Assembly: GCA_002441095.1 (NCBI GenBank)
Contig: DJVG01000034.1
Location: 65,143-129,142, forward strand
Reading direction: 5' to 3'
Source: Elusimicrobia bacterium UBA6262
Lineage (GTDB): Bacteria; CAYTYR01; UBA6262
DNA: 64,000 nt
Positions 9,327 to 17,925 of the stretch are shown here, in pieces (the first letter of the stretch is position 1; each line of letters starts with the position of its first letter). The notes below the pieces were generated by a model that was not told where the DNA came from, did no database searches, and saw nothing but the letters and a program-made list of their open reading frames with translations. The translations under genes and the position numbers were made by a program.

Positions 9327-10115
9327 TTATGGTTTTTTTATCCAATTATGCTGCGGATCTTCGGCCCCGACCAGTTTTTTACCCTCTCCCGAAAGGAAAA
9401 AAAGATAATGCAGGTTATATCCCGGCCCGGCGGCGATCTGGTGATAACCCCAAGGCATAAAAGTGATTGAATTCTGCTCCAGGAATATCAATTCATTAAT
9501 ACCTCTTTCCGGTGAATAAAAACGTTCCAAACCCCAGCCCTGCGGCTTATCAGTACTAAAATAATATAATTCCTCGTGTAAGGATTCCTGCGGCAAGTTA
9601 CTAACCTCATGCCTGTGAGGCGGAGTCCCGGACCAGTTCCCGGGAAAATTAATGGTCTCACCCACTAACATATTGACTGCCGGCGATTCAGGACCGATGA
9701 TCATTCTCACTTCGCGCGACCAGTTATCCTTGCCCACGATAATCGGTTTTATTTTATCCGGGGTAAAGATGGCAGTTTCAGTCTGGACTTGGCAGTGTGA
9801 CCGGCAAACCGCGACTAAAGCCTGTTTTCCCTTCAATATGAATGCAGTTTGCGCAGGGATGTATATCCCGGTCGGCAACCCGCTGAACACATCCTTACGC
9901 TGGCCAAGATCCGCATATTCCTTGCCCTTTATGCTTAGGGAACATGATCCTGCCAGGACCACCAGCCCGGTCTCAGCATCTTCCTCCTTAAACTCCAGTT
10001 CTTGCGCAGTAGTTATGTTAACTATTGCGAATCCTTTGATATATTTAAATAGCCCCCCCGGATCAACCTCATTAAGGCCCGGTTTTAGGGTCAACCGCTG
10101 ATCAAATTTTCCCAT
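9327..10115 (-). CDS. IolB/KduI-family isomerase (5-deoxyglucuronate isomerase-like)
   Basis: 262 residues forming a bicupin. Metal ligands are visible as PPHRHE (165-170), ESLHEELYYF (177-186) and GYHQ (223-226), the IolB pattern of two His, a Glu and a distal His. IolB isomerises 5-deoxyglucuronate in inositol breakdown, but no other iol catabolic gene (iolC, iolD, iolG) is nearby. The gene is packed within 10 bp of the DAHP-synthase-like gene and 1 bp after the TIM-barrel isomerase gene, so it probably interconverts an aldose/ketose (uronate-type) precursor for a surface sugar. The substrate is inferred only. Confidence 0.75.
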   Translation of the reverse strand: MGKFDQRLTLKPGLNEVDPGGLFKYIKGFAIVNITTAQELEFKEEDAETGLVVLAGSCSLSIKGKEYADLGQRKDVFSGLPTGIYIPAQTAFILKGKQALVAVCRSHCQVQTETAIFTPDKIKPIIVGKDNWSREVRMIIGPESPAVNMLVGETINFPGNWSGTPPHRHEVSNLPQESLHEELYYFSTDKPQGWGLERFYSPERGINELIFLEQNSITFMPWGYHQIAAGPGYNLHYLFFLSGEGKKLVGAEDPQHNWIKKP

Positions 10116-10116
10116 A

Positions 10117-10920
10117 TTAGACTCCTCTCATATAGTGAATATATTTTTTCATTGCTGTTGGCGCATCCGGTAATGGCTGGTATTCCCCGGACAAATAACC
10201 TTTGTATCCAATTTTCTTTAACTCTTTTATAATCTGTTTAAAATTTATATGCCCGGCTCCGGGATATAACCTGTTACTGTCAGCAATATGGATATGGCCG
10301 ATCCGAGAGCTAAATAAGGTCAACGTTTTGAGCAGGTCTTTTTCTTCAATATTCATATGAAAAGTATCAAGCAATAAATAACAATTATCCAATCTGTGCC
10401 GGTCAATGAATCCTGCAGTTTCAGCTGCCGTATTCATGATATTTGTTTCGTACCGGTTTAAGGGTTCTATCAATAACTTAACCTTTTTACTTTTGGCGTA
10501 GGCAGAAAGGTCCTGTAGCTGACCAGCTAAAGAGCTTATTTGTCTTTTTCTCTCTGCTGCTGTACCCGCTAATGTACCCCGGACCAATCCGATAATGACA
10601 TAACACTTGAATTGCGCTGCCAGGTCAACCTGTTTTTTCATTCTTAACAGCGCTTTTTTTCTGATCCCCGGATCCAGGTCTGAAAACGATAAGCCTTCAT
10701 CAACATAAGCCTGGCCTGTACCAATAGCAACCAATTTTAAATCATTTTTCTGCAGGTTCAATTGCAGATCAGCGATATCTACAGTTAACGGGTCCTTAAT
10801 GGCTAACTCTACCCCATCAAAGCCCAGTTTTTTCATAAAAGGCAATGACTTCTTCCAGTTAGCCGAGCTGATGGCAGAGAACTTTGTCGGCGACAGGGAA
10901 ATGGCAAAGGACAGCTTCAT
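10117..10920 (-). CDS. Sugar isomerase/epimerase, xylose isomerase-like TIM barrel
   Basis: About 267 residues of the AP-endonuclease-2 fold shared by IolE, IolI and D-tagatose/psicose 3-epimerases. Visible metal-site blocks are LLIEPLNRYETN, LLLDTFHMNIEE, GHIHIADSNR and a C-terminal GEYQPLPD, giving the Glu/Asp/His/Glu ligand set. I chose ATG at 10920, 9 bases after AAGG, rather than the TTG at 10929 that overlaps the upstream stop. It is followed within 1 bp by the IolB-like gene, so the two probably act in one pathway. Confidence 0.75.
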   Translation of the reverse strand: MKLSFAISLSPTKFSAISSANWKKSLPFMKKLGFDGVELAIKDPLTVDIADLQLNLQKNDLKLVAIGTGQAYVDEGLSFSDLDPGIRKKALLRMKKQVDLAAQFKCYVIIGLVRGTLAGTAAERKRQISSLAGQLQDLSAYAKSKKVKLLIEPLNRYETNIMNTAAETAGFIDRHRLDNCYLLLDTFHMNIEEKDLLKTLTLFSSRIGHIHIADSNRLYPGAGHINFKQIIKELKKIGYKGYLSGEYQPLPDAPTAMKKYIHYMRGV

Positions 10921-10921
10921 A

Positions 10922-11869
10922 TCATACAACCTTGTTTAGATTCTCTTTATACCAGGCAATAGTTTCTCTCAATCCTGCGGCAAAAGAGGTTTTAGCCTTA
11001 AAGCCGAATTCTTTCAGTGCTTTGTCGGTATTCAGGCATCTTCTGGGTTGCCCGTCAGGCTTGGATTTATCCCAGACGATCCGCCCTTTAAACCCGGTTA
11101 AGTTGACAATCAATTCCGTCAGGTCCTTAATGGTAATCTCAAAACCGGCACCTAAATTCACCGGCTCGCTATGATCATATTTTTCCGTAGCTAATACTAT
11201 CCCTTCAGCCGCGTCTTCTACATATAAAAACTCCCTGGTCGCCTGGCCAGTCCCCCAGACTACGATCTCTTTGTCTTTGTTTTTCATAGCCTCAAAACAT
11301 TTTCTTATTAAAGCCGGGATCACATGCGATGATTGCGGATTGAAATTATCTCCGGGGCCATATAAATTAACCGGCATTAAAAAAATCGAGTTAAACCCGT
11401 ATTGCTGGCGATAAGCTTGAGACTGGACCAAAAGCATTTTTTTGGCCAGGCCATAAGGTGCATTAGTTTCTTCCGGGTAACCGCTCCAAAGGTCTTCTTC
11501 CTTAAAAGGTACTGGCGTGATCTTCGGGTAGCAGCAGATGGTTCCTAAAGCCGTAAACTTGGATACTTTATATCGCCTGGCATATTCCAGGAGTTGTATC
11601 CCCATAATGAGATTATCATAAAAAAATCGGCCGGGATTTTCCCGGTTAGCACCTATACCTCCGACCACTGCTGCCAAATGGATCACTATATCTGGGGTTG
11701 CCTGTTCATATAAGCGGACAATTTCCGATTCCTTGGTCAGGTCAAATTCTTCTATAGTGGGCACAAAAATATCGCTGCAAGCAGCTGCCTGCAGTTTTTT
11801 TACAACATATTTACCCAGGAATCCCGCTCCTCCTGTGACTACTACTTTTTTTCCAGGCCAATAAGTCAT
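10922..11869 (-). CDS. fcl: GDP-L-fucose synthase-like NAD(P)-dependent epimerase/reductase
   Basis: 315 residues, extended SDR. The cofactor loop is VVTGGAGFLGKYVV. Family blocks follow: VGGIGANRENPGRFFYDNL, LGTICCYPK, PEETNAPYGLAKK (Tyr-Lys pair) and MPVNLYGPGDNF. E. coli Fcl has SSC where this protein has TIC, so the usual catalytic Ser is a Thr while the Cys is kept. With gmd at 21777 it can complete GDP-mannose to GDP-L-fucose or a related 6-deoxyhexose. The start overlaps the wzz stop as ATGA, indicating translational coupling. Confidence 0.8.
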   Translation of the reverse strand: MTYWPGKKVVVTGGAGFLGKYVVKKLQAAACSDIFVPTIEEFDLTKESEIVRLYEQATPDIVIHLAAVVGGIGANRENPGRFFYDNLIMGIQLLEYARRYKVSKFTALGTICCYPKITPVPFKEEDLWSGYPEETNAPYGLAKKMLLVQSQAYRQQYGFNSIFLMPVNLYGPGDNFNPQSSHVIPALIRKCFEAMKNKDKEIVVWGTGQATREFLYVEDAAEGIVLATEKYDHSEPVNLGAGFEITIKDLTELIVNLTGFKGRIVWDKSKPDGQPRRCLNTDKALKEFGFKAKTSFAAGLRETIAWYKENLNKVV

Positions 11870-12906
11870 GCTCTTTTCCCTTTAGAGTCTAAATATTCTA
11901 AGATAAAAGGGACTAACAAACCAGCAAGAATCCCCAAAACAATAAATATAGCTATTACTGTTTTATCTTGGTCCCTTTTCGTTGTCGATGCTGCCGCTTC
12001 CTGAATAACCATGATCTCATTAAAATTATCTTTATTTATATCTTCAAACTCGGATTCTAGTTTGTTTTCCTGTATTACTGAAGTTAAAAAACTGATTTCT
12101 AATTTCTGCCGATCTATATTATTTTTCTTTTCCTGGATATTACTTAATAACATATATTTATTATCATCTAATTCCTGAATTTGTTTTTTATATAAAAAAT
12201 ACTTATTTCGCATAGTAAGATGTTTAGGAGTATCTATTGCAGCTTTTTTCTCATTCTTTTCTTTTATCTTTGCATATTCTTTTTGTACCTCTTCATATTG
12301 TGACCACAGCTCTGCCTTCCTCTCTTCTAAGTCTTTAGTTCTTTCAGTTAATTGATTTATTTGTCTTTCTGTTTCCTTAATGCTTATCTCCATCATTCCA
12401 ATTTCATGTTTTAATTTTCGCTCTTCTCTTTCCTTATTTCTTTTTATCTTTCTAGTCTCCCGCTCTCGTTTCTTTTTTAATCCTTCTTTTGCCAACTCGA
12501 TTGCTGCTTTATTTTCTTCTTGCAGCAGATAATATAGTTGCTGCAAGTATTCCTTCCCCAGGCCGCTATCCTGGTCCAGGCTCCTCGCCGATATTTTCAC
12601 AACAGGTAAATCCGGCAGTAAAACAGCACTAATATTTAAAGCCTTTTTCGCGCCATCTTTATTCAGCTTAGTCAGGATCTTATCGCTATAAAAATTCCTT
12701 TTAATCTTGTCCACAATTTTAGATGGTACCATTTCAGTACCACCAAAGTCTAAAACCATAGTCATGGTGGCATAGTTAGGCAGTAGTCGTGCTATAATAT
12801 AGCCTAAAATACAAAAGGAAATAAGCATAGCCGTTATTAAGCCGCTTCTTTTCTTAATGACTTCCAGCCCTGCCCTTAGAGAGACAGTTTCATTTTCTTT
12901 GGCCAT
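11866..12906 (-). CDS. Wzz-like chain-length/polysaccharide co-polymerase with long coiled coil
   Basis: 346 residues. A transmembrane helix near residues 22-42 (LITAMLISFCILGYIIARLL) and another near the C-terminus (IAIFIVLGILAGLLVPFIL) flank a periplasmic region that is almost wholly charged coiled coil (about 130-285, rich in K, E and R). This two-helix topology is that of polysaccharide co-polymerases, but the sequence itself is poorly conserved. It has a good AGGAG site 5 bases before ATG. Located between UDP-xylose synthase and fcl genes. Confidence 0.65.
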   Translation of the reverse strand: MAKENETVSLRAGLEVIKKRSGLITAMLISFCILGYIIARLLPNYATMTMVLDFGGTEMVPSKIVDKIKRNFYSDKILTKLNKDGAKKALNISAVLLPDLPVVKISARSLDQDSGLGKEYLQQLYYLLQEENKAAIELAKEGLKKKRERETRKIKRNKEREERKLKHEIGMMEISIKETERQINQLTERTKDLEERKAELWSQYEEVQKEYAKIKEKNEKKAAIDTPKHLTMRNKYFLYKKQIQELDDNKYMLLSNIQEKKNNIDRQKLEISFLTSVIQENKLESEFEDINKDNFNEIMVIQEAAASTTKRDQDKTVIAIFIVLGILAGLLVPFILEYLDSKGKRA

Positions 12907-13012
12907 AAATTACTCCTGGAGAAAAAATGCATATTTTTTATTTTCTCATAATACTTATTAGAAGTCAATATAATATCAATGTACACCCAAGGTGCTTCCA
13001 AGTAAACAGCTA

Positions 13013-13939
13013 TTAATGTTTCGTAAACCATTGAATGGTTTTCTTTAAACCTTCCTTTACCGGGACTTGAGGCTCCCACTGCAATAATTTTTTAGCCAGG
13101 GCAATATCCGGCTGACGGACCTTGGGATCATCCACCGGCAGGTCTTTGAAGACGATCTGGCTTTTGGTTTTGGTCATTTTCTTGATGATCCTGGCAAATT
13201 CCAGCACTGTCATCTCTTCCTGGTTGCCGATATTGATCGGCTCATGGGTATTACTGAGTACTAACCGGTATATTCCCTCTGCCAGGTCGCTGACATAGCA
13301 GAAACTGCGGGTCTGCGAGCCGTCCCCGAACACGGTTAAAGGTTCACCTTTTAACGCCTGGTCAATAAAACTCGGCACTACCCGGCCGTCATTTTTGCGC
13401 ATGCGCGGGCCGAAAGTATTGAATATCCGCACTATTTTCACATCTACCCCGTGGAACCGATGATACGCCATGGTCAGAGCTTCAGCAAAACGCTTGGCTT
13501 CATCATATACACCGCGCGGGCCGATAGGATTGACATTCCCCCAGTAGGTCTCTTTCTGCGGATGCACCAGCGGGTCACCGTATACCTCCGAGGTTGAAGC
13601 CAGCAGGAAGATGGCTTTCTTTTCTTTTGCCAGGCCCAGGGCTTTATGCGTGCCTAATGATCCGACTTTCAGGGTTTGTATGGGAAAATTCAGATAATCT
13701 ATGGGACTGGCCGGCGAAGCAAAATGGAGTATGGCATCCAGCTTACCCGGCACAAATATGAATTCAGTCACATCATGATGGATGAACCGGAATTTCTTGT
13801 TCCCGATCAAATGGGCGATATTTTCCATATTGCCGGTGAGCAGATTATCCATGGCGATAACAGTATGTCCTTTTTTAACGAATAGATCGCACAAATGAGA
13901 GCCCAGGAAACCCGCTCCGCCAGTGATCAAAACTTTCAT
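13013..13939 (-). CDS. uxs: UDP-glucuronate decarboxylase (UDP-xylose synthase)
   Basis: 308 residues, extended SDR. Diagnostic blocks: MKVLITGGAGFLGSHLCD, HFASPASPIDYLNFPI, LLASTSEVYGDP, YWGNVNPIGPRGVYDEAKR and RIFNTFGPRM. These are nearly invariant in UXS enzymes, which oxidise and decarboxylate UDP-glucuronate to UDP-xylose. The active-site Thr-Ser-Glu and Tyr-Lys sets are present. The upstream gene encodes UDP-glucose dehydrogenase, which supplies the substrate, 20 bp away. A GAGGAGGT precedes the ATG. Confidence 0.95.
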   Translation of the reverse strand: MKVLITGGAGFLGSHLCDLFVKKGHTVIAMDNLLTGNMENIAHLIGNKKFRFIHHDVTEFIFVPGKLDAILHFASPASPIDYLNFPIQTLKVGSLGTHKALGLAKEKKAIFLLASTSEVYGDPLVHPQKETYWGNVNPIGPRGVYDEAKRFAEALTMAYHRFHGVDVKIVRIFNTFGPRMRKNDGRVVPSFIDQALKGEPLTVFGDGSQTRSFCYVSDLAEGIYRLVLSNTHEPINIGNQEEMTVLEFARIIKKMTKTKSQIVFKDLPVDDPKVRQPDIALAKKLLQWEPQVPVKEGLKKTIQWFTKH

Positions 13940-13959
13940 CCCGTCAGACCTCCTCTTAT

Positions 13960-15252
13960 TTATTTTCGGCCGATACTTTTGTATATAAAACCATGCTTTT
14001 TCATTTTAGCCGGATCATAGATATTGCGGCCATCAACGATAGCCGGAGTTTTCAACAGTTTTTTGATCCGGCCGAGATCCAGTTCTTTAAATTCATTCCA
14101 ATCAGTAATTATTACCAGCAGGTCACTGCCTCTGGCTACTTCATAAGCATTCCGGCCATATTTTACTCCGGTCAGGATCTTCCGGGCTTTGGCCATAGCG
14201 ATAGGATCGTAAGCCTTGATCTTAGCTCCCTCAGACTGCAGCGATTTAATAATATCAATAGCCGGGGCAAAACGCAGGTCATCGGTTTCCGGCTTAAAAG
14301 CCAGGCCCAGGATACCGATAGTCTTGTTTTTTAACACCCACAGCGACTCTTCAATTTTTTGCAGTAAAAGCTTTTTTTGCTGTTCGTTTATCTTCTGTAC
14401 GGCTTTTAATAATTCAAAATCATAGCCGCTTTTTTTAGCAATATAAATAAAGGCCGCCAGGTCCTTGGGAAAACATGAACCACCAAAGCCAACCCCGGCA
14501 TTCAAGAATTCTCGGCCGATCCTTTTGTCATAACCCATGCCTTCCGCCACTTTTTCTACATCCGCTCCCACCCGGTCACAGATATTGGCGACCGCATTAG
14601 CAAAGGATATTTTCGTAGCCAAGAAAGAATTGGAAGCATGCTTGATTATCTCTGAGCTTTTAATATCCGTGACAATGACCGGCGCTTTCAGCGGACGATA
14701 AAGCTCCCGCATGATCTTTTCCGCCCTCTTACTCGATACGCCCAGCACTATCCGGTCAGGATGCATGGTATCTTTGATGGCCGATCCCTCTCTCAGGAAT
14801 TCCGGGTTGGATACCACATCAAAATCAGTTTTATGGGTATTATATAATTTAATGGTTTGCATTATTCTTTCGCCGGTTTCCACGGGTACGGTACTTTTTT
14901 CCACGATAATTTTATATTCCCGCATATGCACGGCAATTTCTGCCGTCACTGTTTCCACAAAAGACAGGTCAGCTTCGCCATCCTGTTTAGGGGGAGTGTT
15001 GACTGAAATAAATATGATCTGGCTCTGTTCCACGCCTTCCTTGATCTTAGTTGTAAATTTAAGCCTTTTCTCTCTTGTATTTTTAACCACCAGCTCAGCC
15101 AGGCCTGGCTCATAGATAGGCATTTTGCCCCTCTTAAGCATGTTGATCTTTTCCTGGTTGTTATCAACACAGATCACCTGATTGCCCAGATCCGCCAGGC
15201 AGGTCCCGGTGACCAATCCTACATAACCTGTGCCGATTACGCAAATCCTCAT
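13960..15252 (-). CDS. ugd: UDP-glucose 6-dehydrogenase
   Basis: 430 residues, standard length. NAD-binding start MRICVIGTGYVGLVTG, Glu in NPEFLREGSAI, Lys in TDIKSSEIIKHASNSFLA and the catalytic Cys260 in GVGFGGSCFPKD. It makes UDP-glucuronate from UDP-glucose in two NAD-dependent steps. The product feeds the adjacent UXS and perhaps uronate-containing glycan. The ribosome binding site AAAGGAG lies 6 bases before ATG. Confidence 0.97.
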   Translation of the reverse strand: MRICVIGTGYVGLVTGTCLADLGNQVICVDNNQEKINMLKRGKMPIYEPGLAELVVKNTREKRLKFTTKIKEGVEQSQIIFISVNTPPKQDGEADLSFVETVTAEIAVHMREYKIIVEKSTVPVETGERIMQTIKLYNTHKTDFDVVSNPEFLREGSAIKDTMHPDRIVLGVSSKRAEKIMRELYRPLKAPVIVTDIKSSEIIKHASNSFLATKISFANAVANICDRVGADVEKVAEGMGYDKRIGREFLNAGVGFGGSCFPKDLAAFIYIAKKSGYDFELLKAVQKINEQQKKLLLQKIEESLWVLKNKTIGILGLAFKPETDDLRFAPAIDIIKSLQSEGAKIKAYDPIAMAKARKILTGVKYGRNAYEVARGSDLLVIITDWNEFKELDLGRIKKLLKTPAIVDGRNIYDPAKMKKHGFIYKSIGRK

Positions 15253-15290
15253 GTTTGCTCCTTTAATTTAATAAGCTATCCTGCCGCTGC

Positions 15291-16064
15291 CTATTTCCAT
15301 ACCTTCCAGGGAGCCTGGCCCGACTGCCAGAGCTGTTCCAGTTCATTTTTATCCCTGAGGGTATCAGTAGGACGCCAGAATCCATTATGCCGGTATGCTG
15401 CTAACTGTCCTTCTTGAGCGAGCTTGGCCATTGGTTCTTTCTCCCAGGCTGTGCCATCACCTTCAATATATTTGAATACTTCCGGCTGCAGGACAAAGTA
15501 TCCGGCAGTGATCCAGGCATTATCGCCTTTGGGTTTTTCCAGGAAGGAAGCTACCTTATCCTCTCCTCCTATATCCATAGTGCCAAACCGTCCCAGAGGC
15601 TGTACTGCGGTCACTGTAGCCAGTGTTTTATGCTCCTGGTGAAATTTTACCAGCGCCGCAATATCGATATTGCCTATCCCATTGCCATAGGACATCATGA
15701 ACGGGTTATTGCCGATATATTTCTCTATCTTTTTCAAGCGCCCGCCAGTCATAGTTTCCGGACCGGTATCCACCATGGTTACCTTCCAAGGCTCAGAAGC
15801 GCCGGTATGAATGCTCATGCTGTTCTTGGCCAGGTCAAAGGTGACATCGCTCAGGTGCAAGAAATAATGGGAAAAAAATTCCTTTACCGCATAGCCATGA
15901 TTTCCCAGGCAGATCACAAACTCATTGAATCCAAAATGGGAATATGTTTTCATGATGTGCCATAATACCGGCTTGCCGTCGATCTCGATCATCGGTTTAG
16001 GTATGGTTTGTGTTTCCTCGCTTATCCTGATTCCTTGGCCGCCTGCTAAAATCACTACTTTCAT
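15291..16064 (-). CDS. rfbF: Glucose-1-phosphate cytidylyltransferase-like protein with altered active site
   Basis: 257 residues, the length of RfbF, which makes CDP-glucose from CTP and glucose 1-phosphate. Family blocks are present: IPKPMIEIDGKPVLWHIMK, EKPKGDNAWITAGYFV and GFWRPTDTLRDK (Asp234). Two positions are unusual. The nucleotide signature reads GGQGIRI instead of GG.GTRL, and SYGNGIG has Asn128 where Salmonella RfbF has the metal-binding Asp131. CDP-glucose 4,6-dehydratase (RfbG) is not in the window. The enzyme may be weakened or may use another sugar phosphate (inference). Confidence 0.85.
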   Translation of the reverse strand: MKVVILAGGQGIRISEETQTIPKPMIEIDGKPVLWHIMKTYSHFGFNEFVICLGNHGYAVKEFFSHYFLHLSDVTFDLAKNSMSIHTGASEPWKVTMVDTGPETMTGGRLKKIEKYIGNNPFMMSYGNGIGNIDIAALVKFHQEHKTLATVTAVQPLGRFGTMDIGGEDKVASFLEKPKGDNAWITAGYFVLQPEVFKYIEGDGTAWEKEPMAKLAQEGQLAAYRHNGFWRPTDTLRDKNELEQLWQSGQAPWKVWK

Positions 16065-16078
16065 CCTGCTCCGCCTCC

Positions 16079-17029
16079 TTAAAGCTCTTTATCCAATATC
16101 GCTTTGAAATTCCTGGCTGTAAAATCAAGGATGACTTTGTTACCCTGTACCGATACAGTATGGTTATAAACCAGTTGGGAATAAGCATACTTTCGCTTGA
16201 TCACTTCACCCAGGAACTGGGCATCATTCTGCATTAACTTTACCTTTGCCGGATCACTGCATTTAAAGAAGAGCTTCCCCTTGACCTCATCATCAGTCAC
16301 CAGGCTGAAGGTCAGTAATAATGATTCCAGCCACTGGCCAGACAGCAGTACTACCATCTTATTATCAGTTTCCCATTTTTTCAATTCTTGCGAAAACCGG
16401 CGGCTCTGGTTGTTTATAAATATATAACCTTCATAGCCTTTGGGTATCGCGCTTGACAACTCTTTAAAAGCCGCCGTCTGTACAACATTGCTGCCGGTTC
16501 GTGCTGCTGCCAGGCAGGTGGAAACAAGTCCGCTATTACTGGCGAGTATGACCCGCCCTTCCTGTACAGAAAAAGCCGTCAGGCGGTCATTGCGCTCAGC
16601 TTCGCTGTCAAAATATATCTCCTGCTGGTTGCTTTCCTTCTTGCTCCAGCCAGGATTAATACTGACGAAATTCCCTAAATTATCGATCAGGAACTTATTA
16701 AATCTTTCCTTTTCCCCTTCCAGGTCAGGGAACACCACTAATATATTTTTCCAGCCTGCCTCAGCCGGGAAGCTCCCTCCGGCAACCTGTTTAAAAGTGA
16801 ATTGCTTGAACAAGTATGACAGCAGCAGGTAATTTGGGTCATCCTGATGCTGCGCTATTTTCCCCTGGTAAGTCTTGATCAGTGAGCGCCAGGCGCTGCT
16901 GGTGTTCAGGTTCTTTAAGCTGAACACTACTTCCGCATTCTTGGGCAAATAATTGACCAGCTCCGCGGCCAGTCCGGCAGCAGCGCTAAATAAGCAATAT
17001 AAAACTAATAACCAGACGCTCTTTTTCAT
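16079..17029 (-). CDS. Exported protein of unknown function
   Basis: About 316 residues with an N-terminal signal sequence (MKKSVWLLVLYCLFSAAAG, cleavage likely after an AxA-type site). The mature part begins LVNYLPKNAEVVFSLKNLN, resembling the opening of DUF3352-type secreted proteins, and has no Cys-based lipobox. I chose the ATG at 17029 because it overlaps the upstream TGA as ATGA; another in-frame ATG lies 15 bases upstream. Together with its upstream neighbour it forms a translationally coupled pair inside the nucleotide-sugar cluster. Function not recognised. Confidence 0.7.
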   Translation of the reverse strand: MKKSVWLLVLYCLFSAAAGLAAELVNYLPKNAEVVFSLKNLNTSSAWRSLIKTYQGKIAQHQDDPNYLLLSYLFKQFTFKQVAGGSFPAEAGWKNILVVFPDLEGEKERFNKFLIDNLGNFVSINPGWSKKESNQQEIYFDSEAERNDRLTAFSVQEGRVILASNSGLVSTCLAAARTGSNVVQTAAFKELSSAIPKGYEGYIFINNQSRRFSQELKKWETDNKMVVLLSGQWLESLLLTFSLVTDDEVKGKLFFKCSDPAKVKLMQNDAQFLGEVIKRKYAYSQLVYNHTVSVQGNKVILDFTARNFKAILDKEL

Positions 17030-17925
17030 TGTATTTGCCGCCATATATTATGCAAATCCTTTACCTGGTAATTGATCTCTACGAAATTAGCCAATGAACT
17101 TACTTCTCCTTCATAAGCCAAGCCCTCCCCCAGGAGCAACCTCATCAGCAGGTTATTCAGGAAAAAAGCATCCAGGCTTATTTTATCGACATCAGCAATG
17201 TACCTGGCAGTAAATGACATCTTTCCTCTGACCTGGTCGGCGCTGACCAAATTGCCGTTTACCTGGACATATTCGACTGAATCAATGGCCGGGAAAAAAG
17301 CAAAACTGTTCTTCTGCTCAAAATACTTGATCAGAACGCTTAACTCCCTTTGCCTGTTAGGAATATAGATATTCAGTTCTTCCCTGGCATACGGTTTAAA
17401 AATAGCCCTCAAACCGGCTAGCTCAATTGCCGGCAATGATTCCTGATGAATATTGGCCGCATTCAGGATCATCAGGTTGTTCATTATTTTGAATTGCTTA
17501 TCCTCTCCGCAGTTAAAACCCCGGGCAGAAGCTATTTTACAGCCGAGATTAACTAACCGCGTCTTTTTGCCAAGATCAATAATAATATCATAATCAGGCT
17601 GTTTGTTTAAACGCGCATAATCCTGGTCATACTTCAGGCTGAATAAAATATCCCTGGGCAGTATGGAAATTACTAATTTTTTTACCAGGGCATTATTTAA
17701 TTGGGGATTAACCGCGGTCATTTTTTGCCAGAACACATCGAAAAGCTGGGCCGGCCCCGGCTGCTGCCAATCAATGCTCAGCTGGCCGTAAGCCAGGGAA
17801 TTACCCGGCAAAAACATGAATTTATCTACCTGCTTTTGCGGCCAGTTATACCAGACCAAAGCTACTAATAAGAAGCTGGCTGATACAATGCTGATAAAAA
17901 AGAAAAGTTTTCTGATGATTTTCAT
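17026..17925 (-). CDS. Membrane-anchored protein of unknown function
   Basis: 299 residues with one N-terminal transmembrane helix (LFFFISIVSASFLLVALVW) and an otherwise soluble periplasmic body starting FMFLPGNSLAYGQLSI. The arrangement (N-terminal anchor, then a proline-glycine turn and a short strand) parallels its downstream neighbour, which begins LPKNAEVVFSL. The two may be distant paralogues, though I see no strong identity. Its ATG overlaps the rmlD stop (TAATG). Function not recognised. Confidence 0.68.
   Translation of the reverse strand: MKIIRKLFFFISIVSASFLLVALVWYNWPQKQVDKFMFLPGNSLAYGQLSIDWQQPGPAQLFDVFWQKMTAVNPQLNNALVKKLVISILPRDILFSLKYDQDYARLNKQPDYDIIIDLGKKTRLVNLGCKIASARGFNCGEDKQFKIMNNLMILNAANIHQESLPAIELAGLRAIFKPYAREELNIYIPNRQRELSVLIKYFEQKNSFAFFPAIDSVEYVQVNGNLVSADQVRGKMSFTARYIADVDKISLDAFFLNNLLMRLLLGEGLAYEGEVSSLANFVEINYQVKDLHNIWRQIQ

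Noticed and set aside
12876..13079. A separate 67-residue minus-strand gene between uxs and wzz
   Set aside because: It lies mostly in another frame of uxs and has no start signal; the wzz gene has its own good ribosome site at 12906.
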